A stretch of DNA of 64,000 nt from Actinacidiphila rubida. GTDB taxonomy: Bacteria; Actinomycetota; Actinomycetes; Streptomycetales; Streptomycetaceae. This document shows, in pieces, positions 34,280 to 42,695 of the stretch (its first letter is position 1; each line of letters opens with the position of its first letter). The notes below the pieces were generated by a model that ran no database searches, was not told the origin of the DNA, and was given only the letters and a program-made list of their open reading frames with translations. The translations under genes and the position numbers were made by a program. The stretch lies in assembly GCF_900110255.1 (NCBI RefSeq), contig NZ_FODD01000016.1, positions 124,001 through 188,000 of the forward strand. The letters run 5' to 3'.

Positions 34280-35206
34280 ATGCGTGGGATAGTGCTCGCC
34301 GGGGGGACGGGGTCGCGCCTGTGGCCGATCACCAAGGCCGTCTCCAAGCAGCTGATGCCGGTCTTCGACAAGCCGATGGTGTACTACCCGCTGACGACCC
34401 TGGTGACCGCGGGCGTCCGGGACATCCTGATCATCACCACCCCCGACGACCGGCCGCAGTTCGAGCGGCTGCTCGGTGACGGGTCCCCGTTCGGTCTGCG
34501 CTTCCGTTTCGCGGTGCAGGAGAGCCCGGCCGGCATCGCCGAGGCGTTCGTCATCGGCGAGGAGTTCATCGGCGGCGAGCCCGTGGCGCTGGTGCTGGGC
34601 GACAACATCTTCCACGGCGACGGGCTCGGCCGGCAGCTGCGCGGCTGGACCCGGCCCGAGGGCGGTGTGATCTTCGCGCACGCCGTGGCCAACCCGGGCG
34701 ACTACGGCGTCGTGGAGTTCGACGAGAGCGGCCGGGCGCTGTCGATCGAGGAGAAGCCGGCCCGGCCGCGCTCCCGTTACGCCGTGCCCGGCCTGTACTT
34801 CTACGACGCCGAGGTGGTGGAGATCGCCCGGAAGCTGATCCCCAGCGCCCGCGGCGAGCTGGAGATCACCCACGTCAACCAGGAGTACCTCAACCGCGGG
34901 CGGCTCACCGTCTCGGTACTGGACCGCGGCACGGTCTGGCTCGACACCGGCACCTTCCAGTCGCTCGTCCAGGCGTCGGAGTACGTCCGCGTGGTCGAGG
35001 AGCGGCAGGGGTTCAAGATCGGCTGCATCGAGGAGGCGGCCTGGCTGGCCGGCTTCATCGACGACACGCGACTCGCCGAGCTCGCCGAGCCGCTGCTGAA
35101 GAGCGGCTACGGCGCCTACCTGCTGGAACTGCTGAGGCAGCGCCGCCACGACACCGGGTTCGGTCACCGCACGGGGCTGTGGGACCGCGGCCGGGGCCCG
35201 GCCTGA
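34280..35206 (+). CDS. rfbA: Glucose-1-phosphate thymidylyltransferase
   Basis: A 308-residue nucleotidyltransferase that makes dTDP-glucose from dTTP and glucose 1-phosphate. It has [20 protein letters not shown] (nucleotide loop and Arg/Lys), [25 protein letters not shown] with the catalytic Asp, and [13 protein letters not shown]. It starts exactly at the conserved MRGIVLAGG, without a ribosome site and close behind a -10 box, so a leaderless mRNA is likely. Divergent from rfbB; converges on rfbC across a 16-bp GC palindrome. Confidence 0.95.
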   Translation: MRGIVLAGGTGSRLWPITKAVSKQLMPVFDKPMVYYPLTTLVTAGVRDILIITTPDDRPQFERLLGDGSPFGLRFRFAVQESPAGIAEAFVIGEEFIGGEPVALVLGDNIFHGDGLGRQLRGWTRPEGGVIFAHAVANPGDYGVVEFDESGRALSIEEKPARPRSRYAVPGLYFYDAEVVEIARKLIPSARGELEITHVNQEYLNRGRLTVSVLDRGTVWLDTGTFQSLVQASEYVRVVEERQGFKIGCIEEAAWLAGFIDDTRLAELAEPLLKSGYGAYLLELLRQRRHDTGFGHRTGLWDRGRGPA

Positions 35207-35222
35207 GGGCGGGGCCCCGCCC
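35207..35222. terminator. GC palindrome between converging rfbA and rfbC
   Basis: GGGCGGGG CCCCGCCC begins directly after the rfbA stop. It probably acts as a short hairpin for both directions, though the loop is not obvious. Confidence 0.4.
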
Positions 35223-35238
35223 GCCGCGTCCCCGTCCG

Positions 35239-35847
35239 TCAGTCCCGCCCCGCGCCCTGCGCGCGGTACAGCGCCAGGCAGTCCTCGTACGACGGCAGCA
35301 TTCCCCGCTCGCGCGCCTGCGCGAGGGTCGGCGCCTGCGCGTCCTTGTCCGACAGCAGCCGCCGCGCGCCCGCGGGCCACGGCAGGTCCAGCGCCGGGTC
35401 CAGCGGGTCGATCGCGTGCTCCCGCTCGGGCGCGTAACCCTCCGAGCACAGGTACACCACCGTCGCGTCGTCGGTCAGCGCCATGAACGCGTGGCCCAGC
35501 CCCTCGGAGACGAACAGGGCGGAGTGATCGACGTCGTCCAGCCGTACCGCCTCCCACGTGCCGAACGTGGGGGAGCCGACCCGGACGTCGACGACCACGT
35601 CCAGTACGGCGCCGCGTACGCACGTGACGTACTTCGCCTGGCCCGGAGGTACGTCGGCGAAGTGGACGCCGCGCACGGTCCCGCGTACGGACACCGAGTG
35701 GTTCGCCTGCGCCAGACGCAGGTCGCGACCCGTCGCCGCGGCGAACTCGCCCCCGCGGAACCACTCGTGGAAACCGCCCCGGGCGTCGGTGAAGACCTTC
35801 GGTTCGTGCACCCAGGTCCCCGCAATGCCGAGCTGCCTCATCCCCAT
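35239..35847 (-). CDS. rfbC: dTDP-4-dehydrorhamnose 3,5-epimerase
   Basis: A 202-residue cupin-fold epimerase of the RmlC family. Marks are GTWVHEPKVFTDARGGFHEWF, RGTVRGVHFADVPPGQAKYV with the catalytic His, GAVLDVVVDVRVGSPTFG and SEGLGHAFMALTDDATVVYLCS. The usual RGLHYQ reads RGVHFAD, a drift that could signal a 3- or 5-only epimerase of a deoxysugar path. With rfbA, rfbB and rfbD present, RmlC is the simplest reading. ATG 35847 has GAAGG four bases upstream; GTG 35850 and ATG 35841 are alternatives. Confidence 0.88.
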   Translation of the reverse strand: MGMRQLGIAGTWVHEPKVFTDARGGFHEWFRGGEFAAATGRDLRLAQANHSVSVRGTVRGVHFADVPPGQAKYVTCVRGAVLDVVVDVRVGSPTFGTWEAVRLDDVDHSALFVSEGLGHAFMALTDDATVVYLCSEGYAPEREHAIDPLDPALDLPWPAGARRLLSDKDAQAPTLAQARERGMLPSYEDCLALYRAQGAGRD

Positions 35848-36031
35848 CACGCCTTCGGTGTCGTGAGCGTCCCGCCCGGCCCTCGCCGGCAACGCCCCAT
35901 TGTGTCCACCCGGCGGCGCCGCCACGCGCGGATCACCCGGCTGCCCGCGATCGCCCTCGCGCCCGCCCGGAACGCCCCTATGCTCACGCCACGGACTGGG
36001 GAGTCCGGGGGTGTTCTGGGGAGGCGGCGGC

Positions 36032-36631
36032 ATGCCGACACGTATTCAGCCCACCGCGCAGGTGGACGGCACGGCGGAACTGGGCGACGGCACGACGGTC
36101 TGGGACCTGGCGCAGATCCGCGAACAGGCCAGACTCGGCCGCGAATGCATCATCGGGCGCGGCGCCTACGTGGGGCCGGGCGTGCGCATCGGCGACCACG
36201 TGAAGCTGCAGAACCACGCGCTGGTCTACGAGCCGGCCGAGCTGGCCGACGGTGTCTTCGTCGGGCCCGCCGCGGTGCTGACCAACGACTACTTCCCGCG
36301 CTCGGTCGACCCCGAGGGGCGGCTCAAACGCGGCGGCGACTGGGTGGCCGTCGCGGTGCGGGTCGGCGAGGGCGCCTCGCTGGGCGCGCGCTCGGTGTGC
36401 GTGGCGCCGGTCGCCGTCGGCCGCTGGGCGCTGGTCGCCGCCGGTGCCGTCGTCACCCGTGACGTGCCGGACTTCGCCCTGGTGGCGGGCGTCCCGGCGC
36501 GCCGGATCGGCTGGGTGGGCCGGGCCGGGGAGCGGCTCGCCGAGGTCGAAGGGGAACCCGGGGTGTGGCGCTGCCCGCGCACCGGAGCCCTGCACGACGA
36601 GAAGGACGGAACGCTGTTCGAGCGCGGCTGA
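36032..36631 (+). CDS. WlbB/WbpD-type N-acetyltransferase (left-handed beta-helix)
   Basis: A 199-residue hexapeptide-repeat acetyltransferase. The turns follow each other from IQPTAQVDGTAELGDGTTVW to VAPVAVGRWALVAAGAVVTRD. Signature features of WlbB/WbpD are VKLQNHALVYEPAELADGVF, AVLTNDYFPRS, VPARRIGWVGRAGERL and the Cys-containing tail WRCPRTGALH with DGTLFE. These enzymes acetylate the 3-amino group of UDP-2-acetamido-3-amino-glucuronic acid. The Gfo/Idh oxidase and a DegT aminotransferase that would supply this substrate lie 20 kb away in the same locus. ATG 36032 follows GGGGAGG. Confidence 0.85.
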   Translation: MPTRIQPTAQVDGTAELGDGTTVWDLAQIREQARLGRECIIGRGAYVGPGVRIGDHVKLQNHALVYEPAELADGVFVGPAAVLTNDYFPRSVDPEGRLKRGGDWVAVAVRVGEGASLGARSVCVAPVAVGRWALVAAGAVVTRDVPDFALVAGVPARRIGWVGRAGERLAEVEGEPGVWRCPRTGALHDEKDGTLFERG

Positions 36632-36815
36632 CCGGACCGCGCCGCACGGCGGGGCGGGCGCCCGGACGCCACGGAACGGAATCCGGACCGCGGCCGCACC
36701 GGCAGCTTCCGGTGTTTTTCCGAAAAGCCTGAATCGGCGGACATCGCTCGGCATATCGTGTTCCTCACGTTGCGGGCCGGACGCGGTGAACTGCCGTGTC
36801 CGGTGGGGGGTTTCA
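36632..36815. other. Gene-free stretch before the toroid-protein operon
   Basis: 184 bases without supported coding. If the small ORF that follows is not a gene, the gap is 468 bases. It holds AT-richer patches (gaatcggcgg, gcatatcgtg near 36752-36760) that could carry the promoter of the plus-strand operon. I cannot place -35 and -10 boxes with confidence. Confidence 0.4.
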
Positions 36816-37103
36816 GTGATCGGTGACGGCAACGGCGAACTGCGGGACGCGGCGGAGGCACCGCCGCGCGGCGCGGCCGCCGGCGCCGTACCCGTGTCCG
36901 GTGTGGGGCCGGACCGCCGCGAGTCCGATCGCGAAGCGACCAGGGGGCTGGTGTGCCGTATCCGCAGGGCCTGGCGTGTCGACCGCACGCCGCAGGACCG
37001 CCCGCCGCCGACCGGCACCGCGCGCAGGGCTGACCGCGGTGCGGGGCGCGGCAGAGCACGCACGCGGCACCGCCTGCCCATGATCATTGTGAGGGGACGA
37101 TGA
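36816..37103 (+). CDS. Possible Arg-rich small protein (95 aa) coupled to next gene
   Basis: GTG 36816 has GGGGGG five bases upstream and the frame ends in TGA overlapping the next ATG (ATGA at 37100). This arrangement is the rule for real genes in this locus. The protein starts VIGDGNGELRDAAEAPPRGA, then becomes strongly basic (RRAWRVDRTPQ, RGRARTRHRLPMIIVRGR). Third-position GC is visibly lower than in neighbours, and I recognise no family, so it may be chance. It could act as a leader whose translation feeds the downstream gene. Confidence 0.35.
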   Translation: MIGDGNGELRDAAEAPPRGAAAGAVPVSGVGPDRRESDREATRGLVCRIRRAWRVDRTPQDRPPPTGTARRADRGAGRGRARTRHRLPMIIVRGR

Positions 37104-38413
37104 CCACGACACGTCTCGCCGCGCTCGCCGGCGAGGATCCACCGCTCCACGAGCTGGCGGAACGGCTCCTGTCCGTCGCCGAGTCGGGCCTGCCGGCGAT
37201 GTACCTGGCGGACCGGGACACCTTCGTCTTCACCCGGGCCGCCCGCGAGCCCGCAGGCCGGCCCCCGTCCCACGGGGCGGACCCCGCCTGGCGGTTGGAG
37301 AACCGCGGCACCAGCCTGCGGTACTCGGCCATCACCGCGCTCGGCGCCCGCCTGCTGCCCGAAGCCCGGCAGCGGGCCGTGCTCGGCGGGCACACCGCCG
37401 AGGAGTTCACCGGACTGCTCGTCCAGCAGCTGCCGGGCACCACGAACCTCGGGGACGCCGCACTCGTCGCCTGGGCCGCCGCGGAGACCGGCCACCCCAA
37501 GCTCGCCGACGCCCTCGACCGGGTCGCCGCGCTCGACACCGGCGACGGCCCCCGGTACACCGTGGAGGCCGCCTGGGTGCTGTCCGCGCTCGCCGCGGCA
37601 CGCGCGACCGCCGACGTGGAGCCGCGGCTGGCCGCCGCCCGCGACCGGCTGCTGCGCTCCCGTGCCGCGGGCAGTCCGCTGTTCCCGCACGCGACGGCCC
37701 CCGGGCTCGTCCCGCGCTACCGGGCCCACGTCAGCTGCTTCGCCGACCAGGTCTACCCGCTGCAGGCCCTGGCCCGGCTGCACGCGAGCGGACGCGACGC
37801 GGAGGCACTGGCCGCCGCCGACGCCTGCGCGGCCCGCATCTGCGACCTGCAGGGCGACGCGGGCCAGTGGTGGTGGCACTACGACGCCAGGACCGGCGCC
37901 GTCATCGAGGGCTATCCGGTCTACAGCGTGCACCAGCACGCGATGGCGCCCACCGCGCTGTTCGACCTCACGGACGCCGGCGGCGCCGACCACGGCGCCG
38001 CGGTCCGCCGCGGCCTGGCCTGGATGGCCGGGCCGCCCGAACTGGCCGGGACCGGCCGGAGCGAGCCGATGATCCTGGACGAGGACGGCGTCACCTGGCG
38101 CAAGGTGCACCGGGGCGACCCGGCCAAGGCGGTCCGCGCCGCCCGCGGCCTGGCGACCCGCCCGCTGCCCGGAGCCCGCCTCGGCGTCCTCGACCGCGTG
38201 TACCGGCCCACGGCCGTGGACCGCGAGTGCCGCCCCTACGAGTTCGGCTGGATGCTGTACGCCTGGCTCGCCCCGCAGCGCACCGGTGGCGCACAGGACC
38301 CGGAGCCGCGGGCCGCCGCCGAGCCACCGGCCGTCCCCGGGCCACCGACCGTCCCCGAGCCCCGGACGGCCGTCGAACCCCGGACCGCAGCCGAGCCGGA
38401 GGCCCGCGGATGA
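37100..38413 (+). CDS. Alpha/alpha-toroid-like protein of the polysaccharide locus, unknown function
   Basis: A 437-residue cytoplasmic protein without signal peptide. It is almost wholly helical with repeated Ala/Leu-rich helix pairs and short motifs such as NRGTSLRYSAITALGA, GDAALVAWAA, VSCFADQVYPLQALARLH, GQWWWHYDARTGAVIEGYPVYSVHQHAMAP and YEFGWMLYAWL. The Trp/Tyr/His-rich centre looks like the pocket of an (alpha/alpha)6 barrel, as in glycosidases, lyases or terpene cyclases, but no family is certain. The last 50 residues are Pro/Glu/Ala repeats. Its TGA overlaps the WecG-type gene (ATGA), so it belongs to the locus and probably handles sugar chains. Confidence 0.7.
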   Translation: MTTTRLAALAGEDPPLHELAERLLSVAESGLPAMYLADRDTFVFTRAAREPAGRPPSHGADPAWRLENRGTSLRYSAITALGARLLPEARQRAVLGGHTAEEFTGLLVQQLPGTTNLGDAALVAWAAAETGHPKLADALDRVAALDTGDGPRYTVEAAWVLSALAAARATADVEPRLAAARDRLLRSRAAGSPLFPHATAPGLVPRYRAHVSCFADQVYPLQALARLHASGRDAEALAAADACAARICDLQGDAGQWWWHYDARTGAVIEGYPVYSVHQHAMAPTALFDLTDAGGADHGAAVRRGLAWMAGPPELAGTGRSEPMILDEDGVTWRKVHRGDPAKAVRAARGLATRPLPGARLGVLDRVYRPTAVDRECRPYEFGWMLYAWLAPQRTGGAQDPEPRAAAEPPAVPGPPTVPEPRTAVEPRTAAEPEARG

Positions 38414-39180
38414 CCCCCCGAAGAACCCTGTTCGGGGTCGGGATCGACCCCCTCACCATGGACCAGACCGTGGAGCGGTGCCTGGACGCCGTGCGCGCGC
38501 GGCGCCCGCTGGAGGTCGGCGTCGTCAACGCCGCCAAGCTCGTCACCATGCGCCGCGACCCGCGGCTGCGCGACGCCGTCGCCGGCTGCGACCTGGTGGT
38601 CGCCGACGGCCAGGCCGTGGTGTGGGCGGCGCGGCTGCTGCGCGCCCCGCTGCCCGAACGTGTCGCCGGCATCGACCTGTTCATGCGTCTGCTGGCCGCC
38701 GCCGAGCAGGAGGGCTTCGCCGTCTACTTCCTGGGCGCCACCGAAGAGGTGCTGGAGAAGATGAACCGCGAAGTCGCCTCCCGCTTCCCGGCGTTGAAGG
38801 TCGCCGGGTCCCGCAACGGCTACTTCGGCGACGACGAGCAGCCGCGGATCGCGGACGCCGTCCATGCCAGCGGCGCCCAGCTGCTGTTCCTGGGCATGAC
38901 GTCGCCGAAGAAGGAGATCTTCACCGCCGCCTACGGCAAGCGCACCGGAGTCCACGTGGTGCACGGCGTCGGCGGCTCGTTCGACATCCTGGCCGGCGTC
39001 ACCCGCCGCGCCCCGCTGGCCTGGCAGCGGCTCGGCCTGGAGTGGCTCTACCGGCTGCTGCAGGAACCGCGCAGGCTCGCCCGCCGCTACGTCACCACCA
39101 ACGCGGCGTTCCTGGCGATGACGGCCCGCGAACTCGTCCGCCGCACCCCGGCAGCCCCCACCGCGAACAGGAGTTACTGA
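38410..39180 (+). CDS. WecG/TagA/CpsF-family glycosyltransferase (GT26)
   Basis: A 256-residue membrane-associated transferase. Conserved blocks are GVGIDPLTMDQTVERCL, VNAAKLVTMRRDP, VVADGQAVVWAARLL, ERVAGIDLFMRLL, YFLGATEEVLEKM, GYFGDDEQPRI, LLFLGMTSPKKE and VGGSFDILAGVTRRAP. WecG adds ManNAcA and TagA adds ManNAc to undecaprenyl-PP-GlcNAc. The two next genes make UDP-ManNAc and UDP-ManNAcA, so this enzyme probably adds the second sugar of the repeat unit. It overlaps genes on both sides (ATGA and TGATG). Confidence 0.9.
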   Translation: MTPRRTLFGVGIDPLTMDQTVERCLDAVRARRPLEVGVVNAAKLVTMRRDPRLRDAVAGCDLVVADGQAVVWAARLLRAPLPERVAGIDLFMRLLAAAEQEGFAVYFLGATEEVLEKMNREVASRFPALKVAGSRNGYFGDDEQPRIADAVHASGAQLLFLGMTSPKKEIFTAAYGKRTGVHVVHGVGGSFDILAGVTRRAPLAWQRLGLEWLYRLLQEPRRLARRYVTTNAAFLAMTARELVRRTPAAPTANRSY

Positions 39181-40436
39181 TGCGTGTCGTCGTGGTCGGA
39201 CAAGGCTATGTAGGGCTGCCCCTGGCGATCCGGGCGGCCGAGGTGGGACACGAGGTCGTCGGCTACGACGTGGACTCCCGCCGTATCAAGAGCCTGGCGG
39301 CAGGCGTCTCCTTCGTCGAGGACGTCTCCTCCGAGCGGATCGTCGCCGCGCTGGACAACGGCAGTTACCGTGCCAGCGACGCGGCCCGCGACTGCGGCGG
39401 CTTCGACGTCGCCGTGGTCACCGTGCCCACCCCGCTGCACGAGGGCGTCCCCGACCTGCGCTACATCGAGGAGTCCGCGCGGACCCTGGCCCGCTACCTG
39501 CGGCCCGGGGCGACGGTGGTGCTGGAGTCCACCACCTATCCCGGCACCACGCAGGAGCTGTTCGCGCCGCTGCTGGAGGACGGCTCGGGGCTGACCGCCG
39601 GCGCCGACTTCCACCTCGGCTACAGCCCCGAGCGCATCGACCCGGGCAACAAGGTGTGGGGCTTCCAGCAGACCCCGAAGGTGGTGTCCGGGGTCGACGC
39701 GGCCTCGCTGAAGGCCGTCCAGGACTTCTACGGCGGCCTGGTCGACACCACCGTGCCGGTCGGCTCCCCGAAGGAGGCCGAACTCGCCAAACTGCTGGAG
39801 AACACCTTCCGGCACGTCAACATCGCCCTCGTCAACGAGATCGCGATGTTCGCCCGCCACCTCGACATCGACGTGTGGCAGGCCATCGACGCCGCCGCCA
39901 GCAAGCCGTTCGGGTTCATGAAGTTCACCCCCGGGCCCGGCGTGGGCGGCCACTGCCTGCCCATCGACCCGTCGTACCTGTCGTGGCGGGTGCAGCGCGA
40001 ACTCGGCCAGAGCTTCCGCTTCGTGGAGCTGGCCAACGACATCAACGGGCACATGCCGGAGTACGTCACCCGGCGGATCATCGACGCCTTCAACCGGCGC
40101 CGCCGCTCGGTCAACGGCTCCAAGGTGCTGCTGCTGGGCCTGGCCTACAAGAAGAACACCGGCGACGCCCGCGAGTCGCCCTCGATGCGCATCTCCCAGC
40201 TCCTCCTCGACATGGGCGCCAAGGTGCGGGCCGCCGACCCGCACGTGGTGGAGACCGCCGCCGTCGACCCGCGGCTGGTGCGGGTCGAGCTGACCCGCAA
40301 GGAGATCGCCCAGGCCGACGTGGTGGTGCTGCTGACCGACCACGACGCCTTCGACTACGACCTGGTGACCGAGCACGCCTCCTTCGTCCTGGACTGCCGC
40401 AGACGGCTGGCGGGACCCGCGGTGGAGGTGCTCTGA
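39180..40436 (+). CDS. wecC: UDP-N-acetyl-D-mannosamine/glucosamine 6-dehydrogenase
   Basis: A 418-residue NAD-dependent nucleotide-sugar dehydrogenase. The Rossmann start is VVVVGQGYVGLPLAIRAAEVG, with YSPERIDPGN, KLLENTFRHVNIALVNEIA, and the catalytic Cys259 in GPGVGGHCLPIDP. The C-terminal domain has KVLLLGLAYKKNTGDARESP. It oxidises C6 of a UDP-HexNAc to the uronic acid. Next to the 2-epimerase the natural substrate is UDP-ManNAc (WecC). A WbpA-like role on UDP-GlcNAc, feeding the 2,3-diacetamido uronic acid path, is equally plausible. ATG 39180 shares its A with the preceding stop. Confidence 0.9.
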   Translation: MRVVVVGQGYVGLPLAIRAAEVGHEVVGYDVDSRRIKSLAAGVSFVEDVSSERIVAALDNGSYRASDAARDCGGFDVAVVTVPTPLHEGVPDLRYIEESARTLARYLRPGATVVLESTTYPGTTQELFAPLLEDGSGLTAGADFHLGYSPERIDPGNKVWGFQQTPKVVSGVDAASLKAVQDFYGGLVDTTVPVGSPKEAELAKLLENTFRHVNIALVNEIAMFARHLDIDVWQAIDAAASKPFGFMKFTPGPGVGGHCLPIDPSYLSWRVQRELGQSFRFVELANDINGHMPEYVTRRIIDAFNRRRRSVNGSKVLLLGLAYKKNTGDARESPSMRISQLLLDMGAKVRAADPHVVETAAVDPRLVRVELTRKEIAQADVVVLLTDHDAFDYDLVTEHASFVLDCRRRLAGPAVEVL

Positions 40437-40439
40437 CCC

Positions 40440-41612
40440 ATGGCGGCGACCATGAACAGCGGTACCGCGGGCAGCGGGCCGAGGAGCGGCGGCGCGGCAC
40501 GGATCGTGTGCGTGGCGGGCGCGCGCCCCAACTACATGAAGATCAAACCGGTGATGGACGCCCTGGAGCGGCGCGGCGCCGAGGTCGTGCTGGTCCACAC
40601 CGGGCAGCACTACGACGAGTCGATGAACGGCGTCTTCTTCCGCGACCTCGGCATCAGGCCGCCCGACCGCTTCCTCGGGGTCGGTTCGGGCACCCACGCC
40701 GAGCAGACCGGGCGGGTCATGGCCGCCTTCGAGCCGCTGCTCGCCGAGACCGCCCCGGACGCCGTGGTCGTCGTCGGCGACATCAACTCCACGGTGGCCT
40801 GCGCACTGGTGACGGCCAAGGCCGGCCCCCTGCTGGCGCACGTGGAGGCCGGACTGCGCAGCCGCGACTGGACGATGCCGGAGGAGGTCAACCGCGTCGT
40901 CACCGACCGGGTCAGCGACTACCTCCTCGCACCCTCGCCGGACGCCGCCGCCAACCTGCGCGCCGAGGGCTACCGCGAGGACCAGATCCACGTCGTCGGC
41001 AACGTCATGATCGACAGCCTGCTCGCCAACCTGGACCGTGCCCGGCGCGGCGGCGCACTGGAGCAACTGGGCCTGACGCCGGGGGAGTACGGCCTGGTGA
41101 CGCTGCACCGGCCGGCCAACGTCGACGACCCGGAGGTGCTCACCGGCCTGCTCAAGGCCCTCGGCGAGGTCGCCTCCCGCTGCCCGCTGGTGCTTCCCGT
41201 GCACCCGCGCGCCGCGGACCGGCTCGCCGACCTCGGCGTCCCCGGCGGTCTCCGGCTCGTCCCCCCCGCCGGTTACCTCGACTTCATCGCGCTGCAGGAC
41301 TCGGCCAGGATCGTCCTCACCGACTCCGGCGGCGTGCAGGAGGAGACCACCGCCTTGGGCGTGCCGTGCGTGACGCTGCGGGACAACACGGAGCGGCCCG
41401 TCACCGTGGAGCAGGGCACCAACGTGCTCGCCGGGCGCGACCCGGAGCGGATCGTGGCCACCGCGCACGCGGTGCTGGACGACCCGCCCGCACCGCGCCG
41501 CCCCGAACTGTGGGACGGCAGGGCGGGGGAGCGGATCGCCGAGGTCCTGCTCGACCGGGATGCCGCCACCGGCCGCCCGCGGCCCACCGACCTGCCGGTG
41601 CCCGCCACGTGA
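40440..41612 (+). CDS. wecB: UDP-N-acetylglucosamine 2-epimerase (non-hydrolysing)
   Basis: A 390-residue GT-B-fold epimerase. Marks are VAGARPNYMKIKPVMDAL, VHTGQHYDESMNGVFF, VGDINSTVACALVTAK, HVEAGLRSRDWTMPEEVNR with catalytic acidic residues, TLHRPANVDD, and LTDSGGVQEETTALGVPC. A 20-residue Gly/Ser head is extra. It interconverts UDP-GlcNAc and UDP-ManNAc. The gene follows wecC by three bases. As WbpI does in the diacetamido pathway, it could instead epimerise UDP-GlcNAc3NAcA at C2. Confidence 0.92.
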   Translation: MAATMNSGTAGSGPRSGGAARIVCVAGARPNYMKIKPVMDALERRGAEVVLVHTGQHYDESMNGVFFRDLGIRPPDRFLGVGSGTHAEQTGRVMAAFEPLLAETAPDAVVVVGDINSTVACALVTAKAGPLLAHVEAGLRSRDWTMPEEVNRVVTDRVSDYLLAPSPDAAANLRAEGYREDQIHVVGNVMIDSLLANLDRARRGGALEQLGLTPGEYGLVTLHRPANVDDPEVLTGLLKALGEVASRCPLVLPVHPRAADRLADLGVPGGLRLVPPAGYLDFIALQDSARIVLTDSGGVQEETTALGVPCVTLRDNTERPVTVEQGTNVLAGRDPERIVATAHAVLDDPPAPRRPELWDGRAGERIAEVLLDRDAATGRPRPTDLPVPAT

Positions 41613-41716
41613 GGGGCCCGCTGAGCAGGGCCGTCGCGACGGCTGAAACAGCCCTCGTCCGGGCATCGCACACCATATGCTGATCGCGCGTCACGGGGAC
41701 GCGAGGGGGGTTGTGA

Positions 41717-42655
41717 ATGGATCTCGCGGAGATCGCCCGCGTCATGCGCCGGCGATGGTATGTCCTGCTGCCCGGGCTGCTGTTGACGGTGGCGCTCACC
41801 GCCGGCGCCTACCTCAAGGTGCCGGTGACGTACACGTCGCAGAGCACGGTGGTGCTGCTCAACTCGCAGAAGGCGACGGTGGCGTTCGGCGGGAACCCGT
41901 TCCTCAGCTCGCAGATCGCGCTCAACGGCATGGCCGACAGCCTCGCCCGCAGCCTCAACTCCGACGCCGCCGTGGCCCATCTCAAGGCCGAGGGGTCCAC
42001 CGCCACGACCTCGGCCAAGCTGGCCGACAACGCGGTGGGACCGCTGCTGTGGCTGACGGCCAGCGGCACCGACAAGAAGGCCGTGCTGGCCGCGGACAAG
42101 CTCTTCACCACGTACGCGGCCGAGCAGCTCGACCAGTTCCAGTCCCAGCAGTCCGTCGTGCCGCAGGCCCTGATACGCATGGCCACCATCGTGCCGCCGC
42201 AGAACCCGGTCGCCCAGACCAAGACCCGCTACGAGTACCTGGCCCTGGCCGCGGTGCTGGGCGTCGTGCTGAGCATGGTCGCCACGTTCTACGTGGAGGC
42301 CCGGCGCAGGGGACCAGTGGCGGGCCCGGCCGGGCAAGCGGCCGGAGGCCAGCAGCCGGACGCGCCCGCACGGGCCGAGACGCCGCAGGCCGCCGAGGAC
42401 CCGGCGGCCGGGCAGCGTTTCGCGCCCCCGCGCGCGGAACGGCCGGAGCCCGCCGCGGCCCGCAAAACCCCCAGCTGGTCGGTGCCCGGCGCGCTGGACC
42501 GCGACGCGCTGGAGGTGGGCGCGCTGGAGGCCGACCCGTCGGCGGCGCCCTCCGACCCCGGCGCCACCGGGGCGGCGGACCCGTCGGGAATGGCCGACGT
42601 GACCGGCCTGCACGGCGGCGACGCGGCCGGCAACGACACCCACCGGTTCGTGTAA
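41717..42655 (+). CDS. Wzz/YveK-type chain-length regulator, no kinase domain
   Basis: A 312-residue membrane protein. The N-terminal MDLAEIARVMRRRWYVLLPG and first helix (residues about 17-34), the extracytoplasmic part with TYTSQSTVVLLNSQ, and the second helix (about 175-195) match the Wzz domain of co-polymerases. The cytoplasmic tail (about 120 residues) is Pro/Ala/Glu-rich and lacks Walker motifs. It would set polysaccharide chain length together with the Wzy polymerase. It is one of three Wzz domains in the locus. GGGGGG precedes ATG 41717. The flippase gene follows after 40 bases. Confidence 0.85.
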   Translation: MDLAEIARVMRRRWYVLLPGLLLTVALTAGAYLKVPVTYTSQSTVVLLNSQKATVAFGGNPFLSSQIALNGMADSLARSLNSDAAVAHLKAEGSTATTSAKLADNAVGPLLWLTASGTDKKAVLAADKLFTTYAAEQLDQFQSQQSVVPQALIRMATIVPPQNPVAQTKTRYEYLALAAVLGVVLSMVATFYVEARRRGPVAGPAGQAAGGQQPDAPARAETPQAAEDPAAGQRFAPPRAERPEPAAARKTPSWSVPGALDRDALEVGALEADPSAAPSDPGATGAADPSGMADVTGLHGGDAAGNDTHRFV

Positions 42656-42695
42656 CACCCCGCCTCCCGCACGCCGCAGGGCAAGGAGACGTCCC

